A stretch of DNA of 64,000 nucleotides from Vibrio penaeicida (GCF_030689305.1 NZ_JAUYVM010000002.1:1-64000); one strand, 5' to 3'; shown: positions 27,566-37,919, counted from the first letter of the stretch. Notes: generated by a model from the sequence alone, not told the origin. Numbers and translations are program-made.

Positions 27566-28182
27566 TACATCACTCCCATTAGATAAACCACACTAAACAC
27601 ACAAATCCAGATTACATCTAGGAAGTGCCAGAACAAGCTTAAGCAAGACAGACGCGCTTCGTTGTCTTCAGTAAAGCCATCTCGTTTAAAGTGGAAATAC
27701 AAAACGATCATCCAAATCAAACCAGCGAAAACGTGCAAACCGTGCGTGGCTACTAGTGCATAGAAAGACGACCAGTATGCACTGCTGTCAAACGTTGCAC
27801 CTGCTGCGCTGAAGTGATGGAACTCATAAAGTTCCATAATCAAGAAGCCCAGACCTAAAGCAAAGGTTGTCCAAAGCCAGAACCACATGCCTTTCGCATC
27901 ACGCTCTTTCGCTTTCAGCATACCCATGCCGAAGGTGAAACTACTAAGCAGTAGCAAAGCGGTACCGCCCGCTACAAACCACAGGTTGAATAGTTCACTT
28001 GGTTCTACGATGCCAGCAAAGCTATTTGAGAAAACAGCAAATGTGGCAAACAACGTACCGAATAACAAACAGTCGCTTAGGATATAAATCCAAAAGCCAA
28101 AGATTGTGTCGCCAGCGTAATCATGGTGGTCATGATCATCGTGACCACCATTGTCCAGCACTGATTTATCATGTGCAGTCAT
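27565..28182 (-). CDS. cyoC: CyoC, cytochrome bo3 subunit III
   Basis: A 205-residue, five-helix subunit III of the haem-copper oxidase family with characteristic GFWIYILSDCLLFGTLFATF, WSSFYALVATHGLHVFAGL and HFLDVIWICVFSVVYLMG segments. The N-terminal His/Asp-rich stretch (GGHDDHDHHDYAGD) is more pronounced than usual and might bind metal. It sits between cyoB and cyoD. Confidence 0.96.
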   Translation of the reverse strand: MTAHDKSVLDNGGHDDHDHHDYAGDTIFGFWIYILSDCLLFGTLFATFAVFSNSFAGIVEPSELFNLWFVAGGTALLLLSSFTFGMGMLKAKERDAKGMWFWLWTTFALGLGFLIMELYEFHHFSAAGATFDSSAYWSSFYALVATHGLHVFAGLIWMIVLYFHFKRDGFTEDNEARLSCLSLFWHFLDVIWICVFSVVYLMGVM

Positions 28183-28198
28183 ATTATCTCCTAAATCC

Positions 28199-30268
28199 TT
28201 AAACCGCTGGGGATGCAGGTTTCGTGTCAGTTTCTTTCGACGCTGGGTTAAATTCAGGACGTTCCTGATAAACCTTGTCTAGATGAGGACCTTCAATTGC
28301 CTCAACTTCAGAAACTTCAACGTAGTAATCTTTATTGCGCTGGAAGCTGTATACGATCCAAGACACGATCATGCCAAGGAAGCCAACAACAACCATCCAC
28401 CAGATATGCCATACAAATGCGAAGCCCATAATCAGCGAGAAGAAGCTGATTACTACACCTGCCCAAGTGTTACTTGGCATGTGGATTCGCTTGTAGCGGT
28501 CAGGTTTTTGATACGCCATTCCATGTTCTTTGCGGTAGTGGTGCTCGTCTCTGTCATGAATTTTTGGCAGAGTTGCAAAGTTGTAGAATGGAGGTGGAGA
28601 AGACGTCGCCCACTCAAGAGTACGACCATTCCAAGGGTCACCTGTTTCGTCCATATTTTGCTTACGGTCACGAATACTGATGAAGACTTGGTAGAACTGA
28701 GCGGCAATACCAGCTGCGATGATGGCAACACCGAATGCAGCAATCATAAGTAATGGTGCCCACTCTGGGTTGTCTGTTGCATTTAGACGGCGAGTCATGC
28801 CGTTGAAACCAAGTACGTATACCGGCATAAAGGCAACGAAGAAACCGATAGTCCAAAGTGCACAAGAAACCTTGCCCCACTTCTCGTTCAGTTTGAAGCC
28901 AGTTGCTTTAGGGAACCAATATGTAAAGCCAGCAAAGTAACCGAATACTGCACCACCAATGATTACATTGTGGAAGTGAGCGATTACGAACAAGCTGTTG
29001 TGTAGTACAAAGTTTGCAGCAGGTACCGCGAGCATTACACCTGTCATACCACCAATGGTGAAGGTAACAAGGAATGCCATTGTCCACCACATACTTGCCG
29101 TGAACTCTACACGTCCTTTATACATGGTGAAGAGCCAGTTAAATATCTTAACCCCGGTGGGTATGGATATTATCATGGTGGCTATTCCGAAGAAGGCGTT
29201 AACACTTGCCCCGGCCCCCATGGTAAAGAAGTGGTGTAGCCAAACGACAAACGAAAGAACCATGATTACTGCCGTCGCCCATACAAGAGACGTATAACCA
29301 AACAGTCGTTTACGAGAGAACGTTGCACAGATTTCCGAGAAGATACCAAACGCTGGTAGAACCAGAATGTATACCTCTGGGTGGCCCCATGCCCAAATCA
29401 AGTTCACGTACATCATCTGGTTGCCGCCCATGTCATTGGTAAAGAAATGCGTACCAATGTAGCGGTCAAGAGTCAGAAGTGTCAGCGTAACGGTAAGAAT
29501 AGGGAAAGCAACGATGATGAGTGCGTTGGCACACAAAGACGTCCAAGTGAATACTGGCATTTGCATCAGCTTCATACCTGGAGCACGCATACGCAAGATA
29601 GTAACAACGAAGTTAACACCTGTTAGAAGCGTACCGATACCAGAGATCTGGAGCGACCAGAGCCAATAATCCACACCAACCCACGGGCTGTATTCCATTC
29701 CTGAAAGAGGCGGATATGCCAACCAACCTGTCGAAGCGAATTCACCAACGAACAAAGAAAGGTTGATTAGGATTGCACCTACAACGAATAACCAGAAACT
29801 CAAGGAGTTTAGGAATGGGAAAGCAACGTCGCGCGCACCAATTTGAAGAGGCACAACAACGTTCATCAAACCGACAACCAAAGGCATGGCCACGAAGAAA
29901 ATCATGATTACGCCGTGAGCCGTAAAAATTTGGTCGTAGTGTTCGGGGGGCAGATACGAGGCATCTACCGTAGCTAATGCTTGCTGCGAACGCATCAATA
30001 TGGCGTCGGAAAAGCCCCGAACCATCATGACTAGCGCAACGATGATGTACATGATACCGATTTTCTTGTGGTCAACAGAGGTTAACCATTCAGCCCACAA
30101 GTATTTCCATTTACCCATGTAGGTAATCAAACCTAGCAGACCGAGACCACCAAGGATCGCGGCAATCATAACGGGCAAAATAACTGGGTCAGTGTACGGA
30201 ATGACGTCCCAGTTTAGTTTTCCGAATATTAAATCAGGTTCGGCATGTACGTCGCCTTTATAGGCCAT
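28199..30268 (-). CDS. cyoB: CyoB, cytochrome bo3 ubiquinol oxidase subunit I
   Basis: The 689-residue catalytic subunit binds haem b, haem o3 and CuB; it reduces oxygen to water and pumps protons. It is nearly collinear with E. coli Cyo[12 protein letters not shown], the low-spin haem region [10 protein letters not shown], the CuB/cross-linked Tyr site [24 protein letters not shown] and the haem ligand region [16 protein letters not shown] are all present. The quinol-site region RSQQALAT is also intact. The start overlaps cyoA by 11 bases. Confidence 0.97.
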   Translation of the reverse strand: MAYKGDVHAEPDLIFGKLNWDVIPYTDPVILPVMIAAILGGLGLLGLITYMGKWKYLWAEWLTSVDHKKIGIMYIIVALVMMVRGFSDAILMRSQQALATVDASYLPPEHYDQIFTAHGVIMIFFVAMPLVVGLMNVVVPLQIGARDVAFPFLNSLSFWLFVVGAILINLSLFVGEFASTGWLAYPPLSGMEYSPWVGVDYWLWSLQISGIGTLLTGVNFVVTILRMRAPGMKLMQMPVFTWTSLCANALIIVAFPILTVTLTLLTLDRYIGTHFFTNDMGGNQMMYVNLIWAWGHPEVYILVLPAFGIFSEICATFSRKRLFGYTSLVWATAVIMVLSFVVWLHHFFTMGAGASVNAFFGIATMIISIPTGVKIFNWLFTMYKGRVEFTASMWWTMAFLVTFTIGGMTGVMLAVPAANFVLHNSLFVIAHFHNVIIGGAVFGYFAGFTYWFPKATGFKLNEKWGKVSCALWTIGFFVAFMPVYVLGFNGMTRRLNATDNPEWAPLLMIAAFGVAIIAAGIAAQFYQVFISIRDRKQNMDETGDPWNGRTLEWATSSPPPFYNFATLPKIHDRDEHHYRKEHGMAYQKPDRYKRIHMPSNTWAGVVISFFSLIMGFAFVWHIWWMVVVGFLGMIVSWIVYSFQRNKDYYVEVSEVEAIEGPHLDKVYQERPEFNPASKETDTKPASPAV

Positions 30269-31145
30269 TTTGAGCTCCTGAATGTTTCTCGATGATATCT
30301 TTGAATCGCAGTGGATCGACAGAAGAGTAGTAGGTCACAGGGTGGTATTTTTTGATCTGCTCTTTTGCATTAGCAGTCAAAGCGTCGTAGCTAGTGTCAT
30401 TCAGCACTTGCTCGGACAATTTCACTTTGTTCACCCATTCGTCAAAACCAGACTCACTAACGGCATGAGCCTTAAAGTGCATGTTTGCGAATCCGAAACC
30501 GCTGTAGTTAGCAGACATACCGCGGTAGACGCCTTCTTCTGTAGCCATCAAGTTGACGCGATTTTCCATTCCCGCCATTGCGTAGATTTGGCTACCAAGC
30601 TGGGGAATAAAAAACGAATTCATTGTGGTGTCAGAAGTAACGAGAAACTCCACAGGACGATCGGCTGGGAAAGCAACTTCGTTTACAGTTGCAATTTGTT
30701 GTTCAGGGTAGATGAACAACCATTTCCAGTTCATGGAAACAACTTGGATAGTTAGAGGTGTCTTGTCTGACTCGATTTCACGGCGTGGATCAAGAGAGTG
30801 GGACGTTTCATAAGTAATCCAACCCAATGCCAAAATGATAAGACAAGGAACAGCCCAGACTATCACTTCGATTTTAGTGGAGTGCTCCCAGTTTGGTTTG
30901 TACTCAGCCTCTTTGTTAGAAGAGCGGTACTTGTACGGGAAGTACACGCACATGAACAACACCGGAACAATGATGATGGCCATGAGTAAAACAGAAGTGA
31001 TAATCAACGATTCCTGAGCTTGACCAACGGGTCCCTTAGGATCGAATAACACCATGTTACTACCGAAGAATAGTACGCCTAATAAAATCAGCCCGATGAC
31101 TGATGTTAATATTAATGCAACTTTTATGTTACATTTTATTTTCAT
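30258..31145 (-). CDS. cyoA: CyoA, cytochrome bo3 subunit II (non-lipidated form)
   Basis: A 295-residue subunit II with two membrane helices (about 8-28 and 45-65) and a periplasmic cupredoxin domain. The CuA ligand cysteines are absent ([18 protein letters not shown] where CSELCGxxH would be), confirming a quinol oxidase. E. coli CyoA is a lipoprotein (lipobox LSGC); the aligned position here is FFGSN, a serine, so this protein cannot be lipidated there. It also lacks the His/Met-rich C-terminal tail of E. coli CyoA. The start has a strong GGAGG. Confidence 0.95.
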   Translation of the reverse strand: MKIKCNIKVALILTSVIGLILLGVLFFGSNMVLFDPKGPVGQAQESLIITSVLLMAIIIVPVLFMCVYFPYKYRSSNKEAEYKPNWEHSTKIEVIVWAVPCLIILALGWITYETSHSLDPRREIESDKTPLTIQVVSMNWKWLFIYPEQQIATVNEVAFPADRPVEFLVTSDTTMNSFFIPQLGSQIYAMAGMENRVNLMATEEGVYRGMSANYSGFGFANMHFKAHAVSESGFDEWVNKVKLSEQVLNDTSYDALTANAKEQIKKYHPVTYYSSVDPLRFKDIIEKHSGAQNGL

Positions 31146-32240
31146 TTGTCCTCCCTGGAACTCACAACCAGAATAAATTCAAAGACAATACTTAAAATAC
31201 GAAGTATCCAAATACATAGATCAATCACTTCGCTTTGAAGAAAATTGCACGTGAAATGACGTCAAACAAAAAGGAAAAACTTTGTTAACAATTCATTATC
31301 ATTTGAAACAATTAACTTACAAAATGCAGTGATATTGGAACTTAGATACTAAAGCGTGAATTAAAGTACCAAATTGTTAAATTAGCAAGCTTTAACTTGT
31401 TCAGAACTGTAAATTTCAATCTATGTATAAATTACAAAAATATTAATTTCATTTTTCCAAAAAATGAGGTAGAGCAAGACTTAGACCTGCAGTGACCTGT
31501 TTTACAGAGCGAATTATATATAAGCCACCTAATACCCCTTATTTTATTGTGAGAATGTTTTCTTGGTGGGTCTTTTTCTGGTTATTAACCATAATTAATT
31601 AGTGGTTAAAAGTTGGCGTCAATAGGGATATTTCCTTTTGGCATGTATAACTATTATTAAACTTTTAGTTGGCAAAGAAATCGTAATATCATACTGGCTT
31701 TTCTTTATGGTTTTACATTAAATTATTTTGAGTGATTTATCCATGCTCCCAGTAGGGTGATGGTTTGTGAAGTGATTAAGCTTGTTCCTTTTATGGGTAT
31801 TGTCATACGTTAACGTGCTAAGTTTCTTTCGACCTCTCTCAAGTACGTATTAACAACAAAGTGGAATAGTGCCTAAAGTGTCTTTTCGTCGGATTTAATT
31901 CCAACTGTTACTCATCATTGAAAACTCTATTTACCTATTCCAATTTTTATATAGACACAATATTATTGTGCCTATTGTTACAAATGGTATTAAATTACTC
32001 TTTTCTAAATTATTCATCAGAGCATTTAGGAAAAAGAATAACCAGCATTGTTTGTTTGAGGTATTTATCTTTATAACTTCATGAAACGCTTTTGGTTGAA
32101 TATTAATCGAGCTGGTTTTAATTTAACCATTCTAATAGTGGCTAGAGCGCATATTTAAATGAAATAGGTATCAAAAATGTTAAAGGGCAGGGCTCAATAC
32201 CCATGGCATTTTTGAGATCGTTAAATTTGATTTATTAACA
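31146..32240. other. 1.1 kb AT-rich non-coding region upstream of cyoABCDE
   Basis: No gene is visible. It should contain the cyo promoter. On the minus strand at about 31295-31310 there is TGATAATG (plus strand CATTATCA), one good half of a Fur-type inverted repeat, next to GTTAACAATT, which loosely resembles an ArcA site. Both are weak calls; iron or redox control of cyo is known in other bacteria. Confidence 0.35.
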
Positions 32241-32550
32241 TATACCCAAGTGACCTCAAGATGCTTGGTTCAGCGAGAATTAATTGGCTTTCAGGCAAGG
32301 CACCGGCTTGAAGATCTAGTAAGTCTAAATCAAGAGTCGGTAACGAAGCATGAAAGCCAATTAAACTCGCCCTTGGGAGCACATATTCTGTACCACTTCA
32401 TCGTCAAAAAACTTGAAAAGGACCAGTCATTACGCTGCGTTCCTGATTTTGAAGTAGAAAGGCTTGAATTGGACCAGAATATGAAGCTCTGAATCCTGCA
32501 TCTTGAGGCCATTTGGGTATATACCCAAGCATCTTGAGGCTACTTGGGAA
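32241..32550. repeat. Composite inverted-repeat element (TATACCCAAG/CTCAAGATGC type)
   Basis: The left end, TATACCCAAGTGACCTCAAG plus ATGC (32241-32264), is matched in inverse orientation at 32498-32521 (22 of 24 bases) and again at 32524-32550. An internal inverted pair, AATTGGCTTTCA (32280-32291) / TGAAAGCCAATT (32351-32362), suggests a folded RNA or DNA. No transposase is inside, and a short frame within it (32250-32492) is not a gene. I associate this sequence with dispersed intergenic repeats of Vibrio; the copy number was not checked. Confidence 0.75.
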
Positions 32551-32565
32551 TATGCGTCACCTGAC

Positions 32566-33516
32566 TCAACAACCCTTATATGACATACCTGAAAAAATAT
32601 CAGCGGCAAGAAGAAAATCTATCAAGTGCCTGATCCGTGCCGGAATTTGTTTCCTAGAAGGATACACTAGGTTAAAGATCTTGGGTTCGCTTCTAATGCC
32701 ACAAGCCACCTGAATCAACTCACCAGTATCGATCTCTTTTTGTACGGTACATGGAATCAATAACCCCACTCCGACGCCCATCAAAGTGAGCTTCTGCATT
32801 ACTAGCGGAGAATTGCAACAGTGATAGTTCTTCGGCGCAATAGCGATCATCTTTCCGTCGCAATAGAGCTTTTGTAGGTTGTTACTAGCGGATTGCTGTT
32901 CGAGTAAAACCCAATAATGTGACTCTAGCTCCTCCGCTGTGTTGGGCATCCCATGTTTTGCGATGTACTCGGGGCTTGCAAATAGGTGGGCACTTTGCTC
33001 GAACATTTGTCGGGCGATCAACGAACTGTCTTGCGGGCTGCCAACACGTAACGCCAGATCGATATTTTCTGCCACTATGTCTGACTTATGGTCGTTCAGG
33101 ATCAAATCGAGTTCCACCTCAGGGTAGGTCTCTCTGAATTCTTCTAAGATAGGTAAAACCTGATTCAGAGCGATATCGTAAGTCATTGTTAACGATACTC
33201 GCCCAGATACCTCTTTGGGGGCGATGATGGATTCAATATGTTCAAACAAGTAAGGTAATTGCTTAACTTCTTGGTAAACCTTCTGTCCTTCTCTTGTCAC
33301 CGAAAGCTTTCTGGTTGAACGCTGTATTAGGCGAGAACCTAGCTGAGCTTCCAGCTCTGACAATTGTTTACTGAGTTTAGAGCGATCCGTTTTTAGTTTT
33401 CTAGCCGCTGCGGCAAAGCTCCCAGCTTCGACTATCGCTGCGAACATTGCCATTCTTTTTAGGTGAGAAAAGCTATTAGCATTCAAAATTGCAACACTCC
33501 ATGTCCATATTTGCAT
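32566..33516 (-). CDS. LysR-family transcriptional regulator
   Basis: A 316-residue LysR protein with its winged HTH at about residues 18-78 (FAAAARKLKTDRSKLSKQLS) and an effector domain (about 105-305). It most resembles the single-target, CrgA/DsdC-like group with FAAIVEAGSF. The N-terminus may be shorter than the ATG at 33516 implies, since the family usually starts a few residues before the LKRM segment. It is divergent from the acyltransferase gene at 33804 and may control it; the 33517-33803 gap would hold the shared operator. Confidence 0.88.
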   Translation of the reverse strand: MQIWTWSVAILNANSFSHLKRMAMFAAIVEAGSFAAAARKLKTDRSKLSKQLSELEAQLGSRLIQRSTRKLSVTREGQKVYQEVKQLPYLFEHIESIIAPKEVSGRVSLTMTYDIALNQVLPILEEFRETYPEVELDLILNDHKSDIVAENIDLALRVGSPQDSSLIARQMFEQSAHLFASPEYIAKHGMPNTAEELESHYWVLLEQQSASNNLQKLYCDGKMIAIAPKNYHCCNSPLVMQKLTLMGVGVGLLIPCTVQKEIDTGELIQVACGIRSEPKIFNLVYPSRKQIPARIRHLIDFLLAADIFSGMSYKGC

Positions 33517-33803
33517 CTAGTGATTATTTTAAATTTATAAATAATTGAATGTACTGCGGTATTTAAAAGTATTCTCAATACAAAATGGCAAAAGCCGAGC
33601 AGTAGGCTTCGGACCCGAAAATCTTTCAAATTTGCACAAATGAGCACGACTTTCGTTGATTCGACGTCAATTTTCTAAATCAATCAATAAACTATAAAAA
33701 ATCTGGAATAACGATCTGAATTTTTCAAGTATTCCGCATTTCGGACAGCTATTAGTCACGTTTGCTACATCAGACTCGTAGTTCCATTCAAGGAGCGAAA
33801 ACC

Positions 33804-35093
33804 ATGTTTCATCCAGAAAAACGTCAAGATTTTATGTTGGATAATCAAGAAGCAAAAACACTTTTCATGCAATCGGGTAGTTCAATAACAGATAGATCAA
33901 TAATAGATAGCCCTATAACAGATAGCCCTATAACAGGTCTGGGAAACACAAATACACCAAGCTATGGACCTAACCATTTCAATCACATTCATGAGAGCAT
34001 GGGAGGAAGTTCTTCATACTCGAGATCCAAACCTGCTGTTGTTTTTATGTTTAGCGGTCTTGAAGAACAGCCTCATCGTTGCGCGAGATCTTTGTACGAG
34101 AACTTTGAGTTTTTTCACGAGAGAGTGGAAGAATGTTTATGGCATCTCACAAAAATTGATGTGCACTTAGCGGATGAAACGGAGTTCTTTTTTAGTGAGT
34201 GTCAAGTGCACAGCAAGCAGCCTGTAAGTCAGGTGCAGCTCTACGTATTTGAATATGCTCTCGCCTCAACGCTTATCCATTGGGGGGTTAAGCCTGATGC
34301 GCTTATCGGTGACAGTCTCGGTGAATACGTAGCGGGCTGTATAAGTGGATTATTGAACATTGAAGATGTGCTTGCCATGGTCTGTTCTCGCCAACGGCTG
34401 ATGGATGATGCGCAAGCTGGCGCAATGTTTGCTGTTCCTAAGGGGAAAGCGGAGGTAGTGAAATGGTTGGATGATTGGAATAAGACTCATCCTAGCTCCG
34501 ATCAAAAAATCTCTCTTTCCTATGTGAGTACTCCACATAGATGTGTTGTTTCGGGAGGTGCAGAGCCTCTAAGTCGTTGGTTAGATCAATATGTTGAAAA
34601 TGCAGAAAGTGGAGAGTACGTCTCTCAAAGGTATGCACTGCACTCCAATTTGATGACAGATGTATCCAAAACGCTCGGCACTTATATCGAGGGCATACCC
34701 AGTTACCCGATTCATACGCCTTTTGTTTCCACGATAACGGGAAGATGGGTACAGCAAGGAGACGTTGAACATTCGCAATACTGGGCGAGTCAAATCCAAC
34801 AAACGGTTCAATTTGCAAAAGGGCTACAATGTGTCTCTGAAGATTTGGGAAGTTGTATACTAATTGAAATTGGTCTCGGTGAAAGCATGTCAAAGCTCGT
34901 TGAACAGCAAAGGATTAATAGTTTATGTGCTTTTCCTTTGCTGCCGGACATTTTGTCTGAAGACTTGGTACTGCCTGCCAATTTCCCATGTGACTGTATT
35001 CTGACATCGGTAAAAACACTGGGTCAATACGGGGTCAATATTCGCTGGGACCGTATATTAAGCAAAACGGAATCAGATTGCTGGTTGAGCTAA
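33804..35093 (+). CDS. Stand-alone acyltransferase (FabD/PKS AT-like)
   Basis: A 429-residue protein from ATG 33804, with AAGGAG eight bases upstream. Residues about 1-75 are a low-complexity leader, including a threefold 15 bp repeat coding SPITD. From about 77 onward it is an acyl-CoA:ACP transacylase fold: VVFMFSGLEEQ at the start (canonical FxGQGxQ altered), the nucleophile in GDSLGEY (Ser171; GDS replaces the usual GHS), Arg196 in SRQRLM for the acyl carboxylate, and catalytic His280 in YALHSNLM. These features point to malonyl-type loading of a carrier protein in trans. No PKS, NRPS or ACP gene is in the window. It converges with a type II thioesterase gene, overlapping it by 21 bases. 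Confidence 0.82.
   Translation: MFHPEKRQDFMLDNQEAKTLFMQSGSSITDRSIIDSPITDSPITGLGNTNTPSYGPNHFNHIHESMGGSSSYSRSKPAVVFMFSGLEEQPHRCARSLYENFEFFHERVEECLWHLTKIDVHLADETEFFFSECQVHSKQPVSQVQLYVFEYALASTLIHWGVKPDALIGDSLGEYVAGCISGLLNIEDVLAMVCSRQRLMDDAQAGAMFAVPKGKAEVVKWLDDWNKTHPSSDQKISLSYVSTPHRCVVSGGAEPLSRWLDQYVENAESGEYVSQRYALHSNLMTDVSKTLGTYIEGIPSYPIHTPFVSTITGRWVQQGDVEHSQYWASQIQQTVQFAKGLQCVSEDLGSCILIEIGLGESMSKLVEQQRINSLCAFPLLPDILSEDLVLPANFPCDCILTSVKTLGQYGVNIRWDRILSKTESDCWLS
33891..33935. repeat. 15 bp tandem repeat, three copies
   Basis: GATAGCCCTATAACA occurs exactly twice (33906-33920 and 33921-33935) and once diverged (33891-33905), in frame within the leader of the acyltransferase. Confidence 0.8.
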
Positions 35094-35864
35094 ACCCGTT
35101 CTTTTTTCGGTAACGCGCTGAATAATATCGACAAGCTTTTTGCTTACAGACTCAAATTGCTTGTCGATAAAGAAGTGGTCGCCCTCTATCATCTCCAATT
35201 CAAAGTCGCCACAAAAGTGTGCCTGCCAGTTCGGCAACGAATCAGGTGGAATAATGGTATCAATAGTGCCACCCAATAGCGTAACGGGAACGTTGAGCTG
35301 TTCAATAGCGCTAACTTTGTGCGTTTCGGCAAGCTTAAAATCCGCTTTCAAACCAGGCAATAGTATGGACATGAGTTCATCATGCTCAATAATTTCGTCT
35401 GGTGTTCCGCCCATTTCCTTTAACTTTATTTTAAACCCTTCATCCGACAGTCCGTGAATCGGGTTTCGAGTGTTCAATTCATGAGGCGCTCTTGATGCCG
35501 CCGGAATGAAATGAATAGGCATCGGCATTTTATGCTCTTTGAAATAGCGGATCAGCTCAAAACCAATTCGTGAACCAAAACTGTGCCCCCAAATGACATA
35601 AGGTTTGTCGGTGATAGGGGCTAATGCTTCCGCTAAATCCTCCACTAACGTATCCATGTTTTCGTACTGTGCTTCATTTAATCGGCTGCCTTTTCCTGGT
35701 AACTGTACCGCGCAAATTTCGGCATTCAGTTCCTGCAAAGCACTATAGGGAACAAATGAGTTTGCGTTGCCTCCGGCATAAGGCAGACAGATTAAGCGTA
35801 ACGGGGCATTGGGTCTTGGTTTTGGAATGGCAAGCCAGCGATTAAGTGAAGTGTTTCTGCGCAT
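35073..35864 (-). CDS. Type II thioesterase
   Basis: A 263-residue alpha/beta hydrolase of the GrsT/RifR type II thioesterase family, which clears misprimed carrier proteins or releases products in polyketide and nonribosomal peptide synthesis. Present are LICLPYAGGNANSF near the N-terminus, the nucleophile in GHSFG (Ser95), and acid and base in GGTIDTIIPP (Asp202) and EGDHFF (His230). ATG 35864 is chosen because AAGGGA lies seven bases upstream; a longer frame to 35891 lacks one. The gene's 3' end overlaps that of the acyltransferase on the other strand. Confidence 0.92.
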   Translation of the reverse strand: MRRNTSLNRWLAIPKPRPNAPLRLICLPYAGGNANSFVPYSALQELNAEICAVQLPGKGSRLNEAQYENMDTLVEDLAEALAPITDKPYVIWGHSFGSRIGFELIRYFKEHKMPMPIHFIPAASRAPHELNTRNPIHGLSDEGFKIKLKEMGGTPDEIIEHDELMSILLPGLKADFKLAETHKVSAIEQLNVPVTLLGGTIDTIIPPDSLPNWQAHFCGDFELEMIEGDHFFIDKQFESVSKKLVDIIQRVTEKRTGLAQPAI

Positions 35865-35930
35865 ATTTAATCCCTTATTGTCAGAAGGCAAGGAGAATAG
35901 CGAGGAATACAGAGAATGGATACCTTTGTT

Positions 35931-36860
35931 TCAATTTGGTGATACTGGCATCCAGTTAAACACGGCACTCTGTTCCGATAAGCAAGTATGAACTTCATTA
36001 ATAAGCCACTTTAGCGCTTGGCTGTTGGCACTTCTTTTATGCCAAGCGATTGAAATAGGTGCAGGCGGAACAACTAACGGCAATGGTTTTTCGATGAGTG
36101 TACCGGCTTGTATATCTCCACAAACCACGGAACGTGGCATAACGCTTATTAAGTTTGATTGTTTGAGTAAATGAATTGCGCTAGAAAAGCTGTTAACTGT
36201 AATGGCGATACGCCTAGACAGGTTCATTTCTTTTAAACGGTTATCAACAATGCCTTTCGGATCCCCCGACAGAGAGACCAGTAAGTGCTCTTCTGTGCAG
36301 AATGTTTCAAGTGACATGTCGTCTTTTGCTCTTGGGTGAGATGGTGGCATCACACATGTAAAGTGATTATCAAATATGAGCTCTGAGTGGATGTGCGGGT
36401 GTGATGTGGGGTAATAATCTAAAACCAAATCAACTTGCGCATCAAGGAGCAGTTGCTCACCATCTCCTCTAAAGGGTACGGCATACAAATCAATGGCTTT
36501 TGCTCTTTGTTCAATCACGCGCCTTAAATGCGGCCAAAACAGATAGCTGACACCGTCTGTCAGTGCCACGCGAAGCTGTGTTCGCGTATTCATTGGGTCA
36601 AAGGCTTGTGGTGTTACCGCTTGTTCGATCTGTTTTATCGGGTTAGCGATGGTTTCCCATAAATTGATCGCATAGGGGGTAGGTTGAATGCCTCGCCCTT
36701 TTTTAACAAACAGCGGATCTTTCCAGATGTAGCGCATTCGAGATACCGCTTTGGAAACCGAAGGCTGGGTCATCGCTAGTTGCTCTGCTGCAATCGTAAT
36801 GGATTGTTCTCGCATAATGGCATCGAAGATCAATATAAGATTTAAATCTGGTTTGGACAT
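35931..36860 (-). CDS. LysR-family transcriptional regulator (NodD/LeuO-like group)
   Basis: A 309-residue LysR protein. The HTH at about residues 6-66 reads LNLILIFDAIMREQSITIAA...QPSVSKAVSRMR, followed by GIQPTPYA, typical of the NodD/NahR/LeuO-like branch. The effector domain follows. It is divergent from the quinone oxidoreductase gene at 36975, with a 114 bp shared intergenic region, and probably regulates it. Confidence 0.9.
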   Translation of the reverse strand: MSKPDLNLILIFDAIMREQSITIAAEQLAMTQPSVSKAVSRMRYIWKDPLFVKKGRGIQPTPYAINLWETIANPIKQIEQAVTPQAFDPMNTRTQLRVALTDGVSYLFWPHLRRVIEQRAKAIDLYAVPFRGDGEQLLLDAQVDLVLDYYPTSHPHIHSELIFDNHFTCVMPPSHPRAKDDMSLETFCTEEHLLVSLSGDPKGIVDNRLKEMNLSRRIAITVNSFSSAIHLLKQSNLISVMPRSVVCGDIQAGTLIEKPLPLVVPPAPISIAWHKRSANSQALKWLINEVHTCLSEQSAVFNWMPVSPN

Positions 36861-36974
36861 TGTTCCATTCTTAACTTATTCCCTGAGGGAATGAAAACTA
36901 TATTATATATGCATTATTTGGAATGAATTGATTGCGTAATACTGAAGCTGTTCTCAAATCATAAGGAAAAACAG

Positions 36975-37919
36975 ATGAAAGCAGCATTTATTAATCAATA
37001 TGGAAACAAAGATGAGCTAGTGATTGGCGACATTGAAAAACCGCAAGTTCAGACAGGAAAGGTCCTAATAAAAGTCGTCGCTAGCGGTGTTAATCCTGTG
37101 GACTTTCATATACGCAATGGGATGTTGAAAGACAGTGGCATGCATACTTTGCCGCTAATTCTGGGTTGGGATTGTTCCGGTATTATCGAAGAAGTCGGAG
37201 CTGGTGTTACGGAGTTCAATGTAGGCGACAAGGTTGTTGCGTACACCGCTATCGGAGAGCAAGGTACTAATGCGGAATACATCGTAACCGATGCGGATAT
37301 TGTATCGATTAAGCCAGAAAAGATGAGCTTTTTGGAAGCGGCTGCTTTACCTCTGGCATCAATGACCGCGTATCAGGGGCTGCATGATATTGCGGGTTTG
37401 AAGCAAGGTGAACAAGTCTTGATACATAATGCGTCTGGTGCGGTCGGGAGTTTTGCTGTTCAAATAGCGAAATCAGCGGGTGCGCATGTTGTTGCAACAT
37501 CATCTGCACATAAGCACGACTATGTGCGATCTTTTGGGGCAGATGAGGTGTACACAGAAATGGATCCTAATTGGAGTGGCACAGCCCGTTTCGATATCGC
37601 CTTAGTAGCAAAGACAGGCGATGACCTGATTCGTCGTACCCTTCATGCGGTTAAACAAGGAGGAAAAGTTGTGTCCACCTTTGACGAGATCCCTGCCGCT
37701 CAAGCTCAACAAGCAGAAATTGAATTTACACGTATGATGGTCATGCCAAGCCGAGAATCTTTGGAAGCGGTCTTGTCACTGGTGAATTCTGGCTCTGTAC
37801 TTACGCCAATAGATACAATTTATCCGCTGGATGACATTCAAACAGCTCACGAGAGAGTTGAAACGTTCCAGGCGGTGGGAAAAATTGTGTTAACGGTAGA
37901 TCCGATTTTCAAATATTAA
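36975..37919 (+). CDS. Zinc-independent NADPH quinone oxidoreductase / MDR family
   Basis: A 314-residue medium-chain dehydrogenase/reductase. The N-terminal GroES-like domain includes GVNPVDFHIRNG and GWDCSGIIEEVG. The Rossmann domain has the nucleotide loop HNASGAVGSFAVQIAK (about residues 150-165). The zinc ligands of alcohol dehydrogenases are absent, so a quinone or enone reductase is likely. It has AAGGA before the ATG and is divergent from a LysR gene, an arrangement typical of LysR-inducible detoxification oxidoreductases. Confidence 0.9.
   Translation: MKAAFINQYGNKDELVIGDIEKPQVQTGKVLIKVVASGVNPVDFHIRNGMLKDSGMHTLPLILGWDCSGIIEEVGAGVTEFNVGDKVVAYTAIGEQGTNAEYIVTDADIVSIKPEKMSFLEAAALPLASMTAYQGLHDIAGLKQGEQVLIHNASGAVGSFAVQIAKSAGAHVVATSSAHKHDYVRSFGADEVYTEMDPNWSGTARFDIALVAKTGDDLIRRTLHAVKQGGKVVSTFDEIPAAQAQQAEIEFTRMMVMPSRESLEAVLSLVNSGSVLTPIDTIYPLDDIQTAHERVETFQAVGKIVLTVDPIFKY

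Noticed and set aside
30258..31145. Cytochrome c oxidase subunit II
   Set aside because: CuA ligand cysteines are missing and the sequence follows E. coli CyoA throughout.
32250..32492. 80-codon plus-strand reading frame
   Set aside because: It lies within the inverted-repeat element, starts at GTG inside the terminal repeat and has no ribosome site.
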